The notes under the pieces are model-generated. The model saw only the letters and a list, made by a program, of their open reading frames with translations. It searched no databases and was not told the DNA's origin. Position numbers and translations under genes: made by a program. Below are positions 1 to 8,269 of a DNA stretch of 64,000 nucleotides, piece by piece (position 1 is the first letter of the stretch; every line of letters begins with the position of its first letter). This DNA is from Lederbergia citrisecunda (GTDB lineage: Bacteria > Bacillota > Bacilli > Bacillales > Bacillaceae_C), in NCBI RefSeq assembly GCF_018343695.1, contig NZ_JAGYPJ010000001.1:248001-312000 (forward strand), given 5' to 3'.

Positions 1-155
1 GGAACTGTCCAATATAAGAGCTATGATGGACAAAATCGTCGTGAAGACTAAGAAATTGTCCAATATAACCACTGTGATCGACAGAATCTATCTTGAAAGC
101 TAAGGGTCTGTCCTTGATAACTAATATGATGGATAAAATCGTCCTAAAGAAATAA
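1..155. repeat. Degenerate ~52-bp tandem repeat, about three units
   Basis: Three successive units can be aligned by eye. The motif (C/T)TGTCC recurs at 5, 56 and 108, and the motif AATC(G/T) followed by TC recurs at 34, 86 and 137, giving periods of 51-52 bp. The units are strongly diverged and the array probably continues left of the window. No reading frame or hairpin terminator explains it. A ladder of the same period lies at 47698-47820, and a roughly 50-bp one at 52522-52620. Function is unknown. Confidence 0.5.
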
Positions 156-220
156 ATGTAAGTATTGAACCTATTTTTGCTTAGATAGCGTGAAAATTTA
201 GTACTTATCATTTTTCACTG

Positions 221-458
221 TTGATTAGAACGGAAGGCGAGAAGAATCCTGAGGAGTACGAGGCAGCGTAAATCCAGCTTCGAGGAGTTCTCCGTACAAA
301 GTAAAGCTGCAGGCCCTAGGGGATCGAAGTCAAAAACCAGCAACCTAAGAAGTAAATGAACAACTTCCAGGTTTAGATCATTTGCTTGTCGCCCTTAATC
401 AAAGGCCTTGAGCTTTTCAGCCTCAAGGAAAGCAAAGCGCCTGGAGTGCATATCAATA
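221..458. repeat. Eroded Bacillus-type interspersed repeat with inverted termini
   Basis: The left end (TTGATTAGAACGGAAGGCG) and the reverse complement of the right end (TTGATATGCACTCCAGGCG) are imperfect inverted repeats. Internal blocks such as 'GAAGAATCCTGAGGAG' and 'GGAAAGCAAAGCGCCTGGAG' resemble, from memory, a GC-richer repeat widespread in Bacillus and relatives. That repeat normally starts TTGATTGGAGCGGAAGGCG and ends GCGCCTGGAGCG...ATCAA. This copy is diverged internally and has no ORF. It may be a non-autonomous element or a structured RNA repeat. Confidence 0.55.
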
Positions 459-547
459 ATCACGTTTTGCCTTTCATTTTAAGGAGAATTTTTCTGTGTC
501 TGTCCTGTTGAAGAAAGGAGATTATTTACATTTATGTAAAAACCCGC

Positions 548-599
548 TTGACGTGTCATTATGTATTAGTGTACTATTTGGTTAGTACACTAATACATA
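548..599 (+). promoter_or_regulatory. Promoter with perfect 17-bp inverted-repeat operator (GntR/YtrA type)
   Basis: A -35 box TTGACG (548-553) and a -10-like TACTAT (572-577) are 18 bp apart. A perfect inverted repeat with 17-bp arms (560-576 and 583-599, loop TTTGGT) covers the -10 box and runs to the ribosome-binding site of the first gene. The core TGTACTA...TAGTACA fits operators of YtrA-subfamily GntR repressors. The regulator encoded at 1410-1796 is the obvious ligand, implying autorepression of the operon. Confidence 0.75.
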
Positions 600-618
600 A
601 CTTATGGAGGTGCGCATG

Positions 619-1404
619 ATGACCGCTTTTTGGGGACTAATGAAAAAAGATATGCTCTTAATGAGATTTTGGTATATTACATGGCTTATTTTCTCACTCA
701 TTTGCATTGTGGGTGGATATTTTATGCAAGATTACTGGAATGAACCGAGCATTGTCGTTCCGATTTATATCGGTTTGATGAGCATGCATTTGTTTTTAAT
801 GCCAATCATGATTTTGCATGTATTAAACGTCGAAGGAAAAACACAATTATGGCTCTATAATCCACAAAGCAGTAAAAAATTATTGCTAGCAAAATTAAGT
901 TCTGCCGCTTTATTACAATTTATTTCGCAATTATTGCTTGTTGTATATGGATTGATTCTTATGCAGTTTCTTCTTAAAAAAGGATTGATCACTACGTATA
1001 GCGATTTTCTGCCTTTTGAACAGGGAGCTTTTTTTCATATCGCCCTTTTCTCTACATCCTTGTATATGACAAACTGGATTATTTTTCTTTGGACGATTTA
1101 TCATTCTCTTGGAAAAATCCCGGCTTTGAAAAACTTCCGATGGCTAGTAGTGTTATTAATTTGGATAGCCTTTGGATTTGTTGAAGCGCAATTAGTAAAA
1201 CTCAAAGTGCTGCAAAATAATTTATTCTCTTTTTCAGCTAATGTAAATGTTGCCCCTTCAATGGAATATGCGAAGGGAAATGGATGGACGATTGTTTATA
1301 CAGATGTACCTGTTCCTATCGTTCCAATAATAATGTACATCATTTTCGCAATTGCGCTTTTCCTTATTGCAAGTCGACTTCTTGATAAAAAAGTGGAGGT
1401 GTGA
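619..1404 (+). CDS. Multispanning membrane protein of an ABC-2 type transporter operon
   Basis: About 261 residues with roughly six hydrophobic segments and few charged loops, consistent with an integral membrane subunit of an exporter. I see no catalytic motif. ATG 619 is preferred over ATG 604 because GGAGGT (606-611) lies 7 nt upstream of 619, whereas the first ATG overlaps that SD; 616 is also possible. It is the first gene of the GntR-controlled operon and its stop overlaps the region that starts the regulator. The layout (membrane protein, GntR, ATPase, ATPase, permease) recalls the ytr operon of B. subtilis and the staphylococcal pmt exporter. The substrate is unknown. Confidence 0.75.
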   Translation: MTAFWGLMKKDMLLMRFWYITWLIFSLICIVGGYFMQDYWNEPSIVVPIYIGLMSMHLFLMPIMILHVLNVEGKTQLWLYNPQSSKKLLLAKLSSAALLQFISQLLLVVYGLILMQFLLKKGLITTYSDFLPFEQGAFFHIALFSTSLYMTNWIIFLWTIYHSLGKIPALKNFRWLVVLLIWIAFGFVEAQLVKLKVLQNNLFSFSANVNVAPSMEYAKGNGWTIVYTDVPVPIVPIIMYIIFAIALFLIASRLLDKKVEV

Positions 1405-1409
1405 TGGGA

Positions 1410-1796
1410 ATGGCAGCAGATTTCGAAGCTTCAAAACCAATATATTTGCAGATTGCAGATCATATTTTTCAAAAGATTGTCCGTAAAGAAATAAAACCAG
1501 GAGACAAATTGTCATCTGTACGTGAAATGGCAATTCAATTAGGTGTTAACCCAAATACCATTCAACGTTCGTATACAGAAATGGAGAGGATGGGAGTAGT
1601 GGAAACGAAACGAGGTCAAGGAACTTTTGTCTTAGAAAGAGATAGTATTGTGGAGGAGTTACTACTGACAATGCAAAAGGAAATTATTACTCAGTTCGTG
1701 AAAAGCATGGAAGAGCTTGGATTTTCTAAAGAAGAGATGATACATGGATTGCAATCATTTTTAAGTGAGGGGGATACGAATGGCGATCCAATTTAA
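1410..1796 (+). CDS. GntR-family (YtrA-type) transcriptional repressor
   Basis: About 128 residues. The N-terminal winged helix (PIYLQIADHIFQKIV, then LSSVREMAIQLGVNPNTI, then GVVETKRGQGTFV) is the canonical GntR DNA-binding domain. Only about 50 residues follow, which is the short helical C-terminus of the YtrA subfamily and has no ligand-binding domain. ATG 1410 is chosen because GGAGGT at 1395-1400 is 9 nt upstream; GTG 1401 and ATG 1404 are too close. The 3' end overlaps the ATPase gene, so it is co-translated with the transporter it probably controls through the operator at 560-599. Confidence 0.9.
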   Translation: MAADFEASKPIYLQIADHIFQKIVRKEIKPGDKLSSVREMAIQLGVNPNTIQRSYTEMERMGVVETKRGQGTFVLERDSIVEELLLTMQKEIITQFVKSMEELGFSKEEMIHGLQSFLSEGDTNGDPI

Positions 1797-2487
1797 TCAA
1801 GTAACGAAGAAGTATGGTTCGGAAAAGGCTTTGGATAATGTAACCCTCCAGCTTCAAGCTGGAAAAATTTACGGATTGCTAGGTCCTAACGGAAGTGGAA
1901 AATCAACTACTTTAAAACTGATTGCGGGGCTTGTATACCCAAGTAGTGGGGCGGTGACCGTTCTTGGTGAAGAAGTGACAAGAAGAATAAGCAGGAAGGT
2001 AGCTTATTTAACTGAACTGGATATGTTTTACGATTCACTTACTGTAGATAAAATGGTGAGCTTTTTTAAAACTCAATTTCCTGACTTCAATCCTGAGAAG
2101 GCAGCGATGCTTTTAGTAGATATGAAACTGGATGGAAAGAAGAAAATTAAGCAACTATCAAAAGGAAATCGTGGTAGGTTAAAGCTCGTTTTAACATTGG
2201 CACGTGAAACACCGATTGTTTTACTCGATGAACCTTTTTCAGGATTAGATGCGATGGTACGAGACTCTATTATTAAAAGTCTATTGACTTACATCGATTT
2301 TAACGAACAAACAGTCATAATAGCGACACATGAGATAGATGAAATTGAACCAATTATGGATGAAGTGTTTGCTATTTATAATGGTCATATTATTGGGCAT
2401 GAAAATGTGGAAAGCTTACGGGAGGAACAAGGCTATTCTGTCCTTGAATGGTTTAAATCAATTATGGGTAACGAGGAGAGTGATTAA
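1780..2487 (+). CDS. ABC transporter ATP-binding protein (YtrB/YhcG type)
   Basis: About 235 residues with Walker A GPNGSGKST near residue 35, a degenerate signature LSKGNRGRLKL in place of LSGGQ, Walker B IVLLDEPFSGLD and the H-loop THE. The degenerate signature is common among ATPases of GntR-linked exporters. ATG 1780 follows GAGGGG with 7-nt spacing and lies inside the 3' end of the GntR gene. It probably pairs with one of the two membrane proteins of the operon. Confidence 0.88.
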   Translation: MAIQFNQVTKKYGSEKALDNVTLQLQAGKIYGLLGPNGSGKSTTLKLIAGLVYPSSGAVTVLGEEVTRRISRKVAYLTELDMFYDSLTVDKMVSFFKTQFPDFNPEKAAMLLVDMKLDGKKKIKQLSKGNRGRLKLVLTLARETPIVLLDEPFSGLDAMVRDSIIKSLLTYIDFNEQTVIIATHEIDEIEPIMDEVFAIYNGHIIGHENVESLREEQGYSVLEWFKSIMGNEESD

Positions 2488-2488
2488 A

Positions 2489-3409
2489 GTGAAAACAGTT
2501 GTAGAATTAAAAAACGTAACGAAAACAATTCGTGGAAAAAAAATAATTGATGATTTGAGCTTTACAGTAATGGAAGGCGAAGTATTTGGGTTTCTTGGTC
2601 CAAATGGTGCAGGGAAAACAACGACGATTCGAATGATGGTTGGATTGATTGGCATTACATCGGGTGAAATCGTCATCTGTGGAAAAAATGTAAAAAAAGA
2701 TTTCGAAAGTTCTATTAAGCATGTCGGTGCAATCGTGGAAAACCCGGAGCTATATAAATTTCTTACTGGCTATCAAAACTTAGAGCAAGTCGCTCGTTTA
2801 ATAAAAGGAATAACGAAAGAAAAAATTGATGAGGTAGTAGAACTAGTAGGGTTAAAAGATCGCATTCATGAAAAGGTAAAAACATACTCTCTAGGAATGA
2901 GACAACGTTTAGGTATTGCACAAAGTCTTTTGCATGATCCAAAAATTTTAATTTTAGATGAGCCGACGAATGGATTGGATCCAGCGGGGATAAGGGAGAT
3001 TCGTGATTATTTACGTAGTCTTGCAAGAGATAAAGGAATGTCCGTTATCGTCTCTAGCCATTTACTTTCTGAGATGGAAATGATGTGTGATCGAATTGCC
3101 ATTATCCAAAAAGGGAAACTAATAAATGTTCAGCATGTGCGTGAGGAAAAAAATACAAACGAAAGAGAATATGTTTTCATTATAAATAACAGAAAACAAG
3201 CTTTAAGTTTATTAGATAAGCAAGGATATGCTCCAAAAGTGAATGGAGAAGGAATCGGGTTACTACTAAAAAAAGAACAAGTGCCAAATGTTATTAATCT
3301 TCTTGTTCATAACGATTTCCTTATTTATGAAGTGAAAGGACAAACAAGAACGCTAGAAGATAGATTCTTAGAAATTACTAATGGCGGGGAGGTCGCTGTT
3401 AATGCTTAA
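2489..3409 (+). CDS. ABC transporter ATP-binding protein (BcrA/CcmA-like)
   Basis: About 306 residues. Walker A GPNGAGKTT, signature YSLGMRQRLGIAQ, Walker B ILILDEPTNGLDPAG and an SSH H-loop are all intact, followed by a roughly 90-residue C-terminal accessory domain typical of bacitracin/lantibiotic-type exporter ATPases. The start is GTG 2489, one base after the previous stop, with a GAGGAG SD overlapping the upstream gene. The 3' end overlaps the permease gene at 3402, so the two are probably translationally coupled partners. Confidence 0.88.
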   Translation: MKTVVELKNVTKTIRGKKIIDDLSFTVMEGEVFGFLGPNGAGKTTTIRMMVGLIGITSGEIVICGKNVKKDFESSIKHVGAIVENPELYKFLTGYQNLEQVARLIKGITKEKIDEVVELVGLKDRIHEKVKTYSLGMRQRLGIAQSLLHDPKILILDEPTNGLDPAGIREIRDYLRSLARDKGMSVIVSSHLLSEMEMMCDRIAIIQKGKLINVQHVREEKNTNEREYVFIINNRKQALSLLDKQGYAPKVNGEGIGLLLKKEQVPNVINLLVHNDFLIYEVKGQTRTLEDRFLEITNGGEVAVNA

Positions 3410-4355
3410 TCTCATAAAGAATGAATGGATTAAAATATTTAAACAAGTTAGTACGTATATAATGATTGGGTTTCTACTTCTCGTAATCATTGCAGCGGGT
3501 GGAATTACGAAGTATGTGGAGTCTAAAGAGAAGCCAGCTAATGAAAATTGGAAACAAGAGCTTATTGCTCAAAATGAGCAGTATAAGAAACAACTGGCAG
3601 ATGTAGAACTTGCTGCACCATCACTTAAAGAATTTTATTCTAAAGAAATTGCCATTAATGAATATCGGATTGAACATAATTTACCACCCCAAGATTCATA
3701 TTCCGTATGGGATTTTATTAAGGAATCTTCTGGTTTGACTAGCTTTGTAGGATTGCTAGTAATCATTATTGCATCAGGAATAGTCGCTCATGAATTTTCA
3801 TGGGGAACGATTAAAATATTATTAATCAAGCCTTACAAGCGTTGGAAAATATTGATGGCAAAGTATATAACGACTGTCCTGTACCTTCTGACTATGCTTG
3901 CTATACTTTTTGCAACAGTCTCCATTTTAGGATTAATCATATTTGGAAAAGGAACAACTGATAGTGTACATCTAGCTTATGTAAATGGGGCAGTAGTAGA
4001 ACAAAATCTTTTACTCTATTTAATCAAAACATATATTTTAAACTCATTAAGTGTTTTCTTGCTTACAACAATGGCGTTTATGATTTCCGCAGTGTTTAGA
4101 AATAGTGGATTAGCAATCGGAATTTCTATCTTCTTACTGTTGATGGGAGGAACTATTACAAACTTATTAGCTGCTAAATTTGATTGGGCAAAATATAGTT
4201 TATTTGCTAATACGAATTTAATGCAGTATGTAGATGGAGTGCCTCTTGTTGACGGAATGACCTTATCATTTTCAATCTTAATGATCATTATTTACTTCGT
4301 CATTTTTCATGCGATGGCATTTGTGTTTTTTACGAAAAGAGATATTGCGAATTAA
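3402..4355 (+). CDS. ABC-2 family permease
   Basis: About 317 residues: one N-terminal membrane segment, an extracytoplasmic loop of about 80 residues rich in E/K/Q, then about five more hydrophobic segments. The motif 'ASGIVAHEFSWGTIK' is characteristic of ABC-2 permeases (conserved glutamate before W/GTIK). ATG 3402 is chosen because GGGGAGG lies 9 nt upstream; the upstream in-frame ATG 3381 would place the SD inside the protein. It is the last gene of the operon and is followed by a terminator. Drug or peptide export or resistance is possible; the substrate cannot be read from sequence. Confidence 0.85.
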   Translation: MLNLIKNEWIKIFKQVSTYIMIGFLLLVIIAAGGITKYVESKEKPANENWKQELIAQNEQYKKQLADVELAAPSLKEFYSKEIAINEYRIEHNLPPQDSYSVWDFIKESSGLTSFVGLLVIIIASGIVAHEFSWGTIKILLIKPYKRWKILMAKYITTVLYLLTMLAILFATVSILGLIIFGKGTTDSVHLAYVNGAVVEQNLLLYLIKTYILNSLSVFLLTTMAFMISAVFRNSGLAIGISIFLLLMGGTITNLLAAKFDWAKYSLFANTNLMQYVDGVPLVDGMTLSFSILMIIIYFVIFHAMAFVFFTKRDIAN

Positions 4356-4414
4356 GGTAAAATCCTATAAAAAAATCGTTTATTAAAAACATGAAGACAA
4401 GTGAAACATTTAAG

Positions 4415-4465
4415 AAAATCAAGCTCATTCTTTTTCATTGCGAATACGAATGACTTGATTTTTTT
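4415..4465 (+). terminator. Rho-independent terminator of the GntR/ABC operon
   Basis: The stem AAAATCAAG.CTCATTC pairs with GAATGACTTGATTTT across one bulge and is followed by a T-rich tract. Confidence 0.7.
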
Positions 4466-4566
4466 GTACTTACTAATGTAAATCTGAGCCATTTTTGATT
4501 TGCTATTTAGATTATGTACTTTACTAATATGGGAATTCAAACCATTTTGAGGAAGGAGATGTAGTT

Positions 4567-5014
4567 TTGAGACCATTAGTTACTAAAGATATATTAGGAG
4601 TTATGAATTATGTAGCTGTTTGAGCTTGCAAGTGAATGGTACTGTGAAAACCTTGGGTTCGCAATGGGTGATTATGATTTTAATGACTTTGTAGAATTAA
4701 AGGTAGATGAACAATATGTGATGCATCTTTTTAAAACTGAAGAGTTTAAGCCGATGGAGAAAGCAAATTTTGTTTTCAAAGCAGAGGATATTGTCAAAGC
4801 ACACAAGCAGTTAATAGAAAAACATGTAGATGTAGAACCAATTTTTCACCACGAGGACCATGCTGGCTTTAATTTTAAAGATAGTGACGGCAATATACTA
4901 ATGATTTGCAAGTATTTCTACTATTATGTTAATGGTTTTCCTCTTTTTGGAACTAAATTAGTTCGATATAAGCACTATAAACGAATAAAAAAATTAATTT
5001 ATAACAAATTCTAG
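4567..5014 (+). pseudogene. Frameshifted VOC (glyoxalase-like) protein
   Basis: A good SD (AAGGAGATG) precedes TTG 4567, which reads LRPLVTKDILGVMNYVAV and then meets a stop at about 4621. A different frame from about 4622 continues as ELASEWYCENLGFAMGDYDF and on to 5014. Together these make one VOC-family domain (N-terminal MNYVAV strand, WYCENLGF helix, C-terminal HAGFNFKDSDGNILMICKY). An indel near 4618-4622 therefore breaks the gene. About 30 lysine/tyrosine-rich residues after the domain suggest a second lesion or read-through. No intact start serves the second frame, so I call it dead. Confidence 0.7.
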
Positions 5015-5124
5015 CACTATTGTTCTATGATTATTTCGATTTATAAAATAAATGTTGTTTTGTTATTAAAAATTTTGATATATTTGATACATACGAAAAT
5101 TACAAATTAAATGCATAGTACCAT

Positions 5125-5170
5125 TATAATATGAATATGGTCTTAAAACTTAATTCTGTAAGCGTTTTCC
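5125..5170 (+). promoter_or_regulatory. oppA upstream region: -10 box and cre-like CcpA site
   Basis: The 332-bp gap before oppA holds a TATAAT (5125-5130) with no clear -35, and TGTAAGCGTTTTCC (5157-5170), which matches the cre consensus TGWAANCGNTNWCA at 13 of 14 positions. The position downstream of the -10 would suit carbon catabolite repression by roadblock. Nothing else recognisable lies between 5015 and 5346. Confidence 0.5.
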
Positions 5171-5346
5171 ATTTTCTTAGAAATGTACTTAGCCAGGAAA
5201 AAAGCTTCTAATTAAGTTAAAGCTTTCAGTAAATACCAGAATGTTATAGGTAATATTAAACAATCTAAATAAAAGTCTGGGGAAATTTCTACTAAAGCTT
5301 CATTGATTTGTTTTTTCGTAAAAAATATATATGAGGGGGATTACAT

Positions 5347-7044
5347 TTGAAAGCTTCAAGATTATCATTATTCTCACTGCTTTTGGTATTTATGTTAGTT
5401 CTTAGCGGTTGTTTCAGTGGGCAAACGGATGAACCGTCGTCCTCTCCTCCAAAAGATGATGGTGAGAAGACAGCAGAGGAAGGAAAGGAACCTGAAGAAG
5501 CTCCAGCGGAAAGAAAAATATTGTATCTTAATAATAATGAAGAACCTGGTGCCTTACATCCGGGAATCGCACAAGGTACACATGACTCCTGGATTTTGGA
5601 GCATGCATTTGAGGGGTTAACTAAGAAAACTCCTGAAGGTGAAATAGTTGACGGTATGGCTGAAACATGGGATGTCAGTGATGATAATCTTACTTGGACT
5701 TTCCATTTAAAGGACGGCATACTATGGTCGAATGGTGATCCAGTTACTGCGGAAGATTTTGAATATGCTTGGAAATATGCGCTTAACCCTGATAGCGCTT
5801 CCGATTATGCGTACCAGCTTTATTATCTTGAAGGAGCAGAGGAATATAACAGCTCTGAAGAAGAGTCAAAATTTGAGGAATTAGAAGCAAAGGTTGGAGT
5901 TAAAGCTGTAGACGAAAAAACACTAGAAGTAAAATTAGCACAACCAACACCGTATTTCCTTGATTTGACTTCCTTCTATACTTACTATCCAGTAAACAAA
6001 AAAGTACAGGAAGCAAATCCTGATTGGTCTCATGAAGCTTCTAGCTACGTTTCCAACGGAGCATTTAAATTGACTGAGTGGAACCATAAAGAAAGCATGA
6101 AATTAGAGAAAAACGAAAATTATTATGATAAAGATAAAATTAAGTTGGACGAAGTACAGTTTGTCATTATTGATAATGAAGACACTGCTTGGCAAATGTA
6201 TCAAGCTGACGAGTTGGATCTCGCTTATCCGCTCCCACAAGATGTACAAGGACAGCTTGTAGATTCCGGCAATCCTGAATTCAATAATGGCCCTGACTTT
6301 TCAGTCTATTACTATAACTTGAATAATAATGTAAAACCGTTTAATAACGTAAAAGTTAGAAAAGCTCTAGCAATGGCGATTGAACGGAATACAATTACTG
6401 AGCACGTTGCTCAAGGTGGTCAAAAGCCTGCATTCGGTATCATTCCACCGGGAATCAATGATGTCAGTGGTGATTTCCAAGAAAATTCAGGAGACCTTTT
6501 TAAAGAAGATGTAGAAGAAGCGAAGAAATTATTAGCTGAAGGGCTTGCTGAAGAAGGCATGAAGAAAATGCCTAAGTTTACAATTCTTTATAATACGTCC
6601 GATGGTCATAAGAAAATTGCAGAAGCTGTCCAAGAAATGTGGCGTAAAAACCTTGACTTTACAGTGGAGCTTGAAAACGTAGAGTTCCAAGTGAAGCTCG
6701 ACCGTGAAAAAGCGGGAGATTATGAAATCTCACGTGCAGGTTGGTCTGGTGACTATGTAGATCCAATGACATTTGTTGATCTATGGGTAACAGATGGTCC
6801 ATTCAATGATGCCAACTGGGGTAATCCTGAATATGATAAGCAAATCGAAATAGCTAAAACTTCCACGGATCAAAAAGTACGCATGGAAGCAATGCACAAA
6901 GCAGAGCAAATCTTGATGGAAGGAATGCCAGTCGTTCCAATCTATTTCTATACAAAACCATTTATGGTGAAGCCACATGTAAAAGGAATCTTTACACCAA
7001 TTAACCGTTACCCTCAGTTCATTTATGCTGATATTGAAAAATAA
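5347..7044 (+). CDS. oppA: Oligopeptide ABC transporter substrate-binding lipoprotein OppA
   Basis: 565 residues. A lipoprotein signal peptide (hydrophobic core then LSGC) places the acylated Cys near residue 22. An acidic/proline-rich linker follows and then a full SBP_bac_5 fold, with characteristic segments 'AETWDVSDDNLTWTFHLKDG', 'VTAEDFEYAWK' and 'NNVKVRKALAMAIER'. The TTG start has a GAGGGGGA SD. It captures peptides outside the membrane for OppBCDF encoded downstream. It is separated from oppB by 295 bp containing a hairpin, which usually lets the binding protein be made in excess. The peptide preference cannot be told. Confidence 0.92.
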   Translation: MKASRLSLFSLLLVFMLVLSGCFSGQTDEPSSSPPKDDGEKTAEEGKEPEEAPAERKILYLNNNEEPGALHPGIAQGTHDSWILEHAFEGLTKKTPEGEIVDGMAETWDVSDDNLTWTFHLKDGILWSNGDPVTAEDFEYAWKYALNPDSASDYAYQLYYLEGAEEYNSSEEESKFEELEAKVGVKAVDEKTLEVKLAQPTPYFLDLTSFYTYYPVNKKVQEANPDWSHEASSYVSNGAFKLTEWNHKESMKLEKNENYYDKDKIKLDEVQFVIIDNEDTAWQMYQADELDLAYPLPQDVQGQLVDSGNPEFNNGPDFSVYYYNLNNNVKPFNNVKVRKALAMAIERNTITEHVAQGGQKPAFGIIPPGINDVSGDFQENSGDLFKEDVEEAKKLLAEGLAEEGMKKMPKFTILYNTSDGHKKIAEAVQEMWRKNLDFTVELENVEFQVKLDREKAGDYEISRAGWSGDYVDPMTFVDLWVTDGPFNDANWGNPEYDKQIEIAKTSTDQKVRMEAMHKAEQILMEGMPVVPIYFYTKPFMVKPHVKGIFTPINRYPQFIYADIEK

Positions 7045-7071
7045 TAGGTGAAGATATGTGGCAAATTTATG

Positions 7072-7112
7072 AAAAATCAAGGGTATGTCCATGTGGCATA
7101 CCCCGATTTTTC
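7072..7112 (+). terminator. Attenuator-like hairpin between oppA and oppB
   Basis: AAAAATCAAGGGTATG pairs with CATACCCCGATTTTT, and a short T-run lies within the 3' arm. It probably terminates a fraction of transcripts after oppA, giving a higher ratio of binding protein to permease. The rest of the gap to 7339 shows no gene. Confidence 0.65.
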
Positions 7113-7339
7113 TAAGATGGATAAAATCCAAAATTCGGAAAAATATTTGTGGAACGCTACCGTTGATTGACCGCCCTTAGTGGTTGAGTTGAAGGTCTGA
7201 ATTAGTATAAAACTACACTTCTTAATTAACCATTTTTCCGCAATCTATTAATCTCATTTTTTCATTAACTCAAAATAAATTAAGTCATAAGTCTTATATA
7301 CCCTACATGTGTACGTACTTCAAGGAAAGAGGTGTTAAC

Positions 7340-8269
7340 ATGCTGAAATATTCGTTAAAGCGCTTATTATGGGCCATTATTACATTATGGGTTATTATCA
7401 CGATTACTTTTATCATTATGAAAATCATTCCTGGAAACCCTTTTGCTAAAGAAGGTCCGATGCCGCCTGCTATTTATAATAATTTACAGAAGCACTATAA
7501 CCTAGACAAACCTGAAATTGTCCAATACGGATTATATTTAAAGTCATTGCTTCAATTAGACTTCGGTCCTTCCATGAAATCTAAGACTTTGACAGTCAAT
7601 GACTATATCAAGAAAGGATTTCCAGTCTCTCTTCATCTTGGGCTGCAAGCGCTTATTATTGCTATAACGTTTGGTTTAATATTAGGTGTCATTGCCGCTT
7701 TATATCATAATCGTTGGCCGGATTACCTTTCGATGGTCATTGCTATTCTCGGAATATCTGTTCCTAGCTTTATTCTTGCCACTTTTCTTATTCAATATTT
7801 TGCAGTTTATTTAAAGGTCCTACCAGTCGCAACATGGAAATCATGGGCACATACCGTTTTACCATCCATTTCTTTGGCGATGTTGCCTACAGCTTATCTT
7901 GCAAGACTTATGAGGTCGAGCATGTTGGAGGTCATGAACCAAGATTACATGTTGACTGCTAAGGCGAAAGGTCTTGGAAGAAGTATGATCATTATTAAAC
8001 ATGCAATTAGGAATGCTATCCTTCCAGTTGTAACAGTACTAGGTATTACGACTGCGAATCTCGTTACAGGAAGTTTCATTATTGAGCATATTTTTGGAAT
8101 TCCTGGAATGGGAGAAATGTTTGTTAAAAGTATCTTCAATCGTGACTATTCTGTCATTTTAGGGTCAACCGTTTTCTATAGTGCTATTTTGATATTCTTA
8201 ATCTTTGTTGTTGATGTAGCTTATACGTGGATTGATCCTAGAATAAAGGTCGCAAAGGAGAACATCTGA
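7340..8269 (+). CDS. oppB: Oligopeptide ABC transporter permease OppB
   Basis: 309 residues with about six membrane segments. The N-terminus (LKRLLWAIITLWVIITITFIIM... then IIPGNPF) is typical of OppB/DppB, and the EAA loop appears as 'AKAKGLGRSMIIIKHAIRNA'. ATG 7340 follows AAAGAGGTG; an in-frame ATG at 7307 lacks an SD. It overlaps oppC by the ATGA arrangement at 8267-8271. It forms the transmembrane channel with OppC. Confidence 0.92.
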   Translation: MLKYSLKRLLWAIITLWVIITITFIIMKIIPGNPFAKEGPMPPAIYNNLQKHYNLDKPEIVQYGLYLKSLLQLDFGPSMKSKTLTVNDYIKKGFPVSLHLGLQALIIAITFGLILGVIAALYHNRWPDYLSMVIAILGISVPSFILATFLIQYFAVYLKVLPVATWKSWAHTVLPSISLAMLPTAYLARLMRSSMLEVMNQDYMLTAKAKGLGRSMIIIKHAIRNAILPVVTVLGITTANLVTGSFIIEHIFGIPGMGEMFVKSIFNRDYSVILGSTVFYSAILIFLIFVVDVAYTWIDPRIKVAKENI

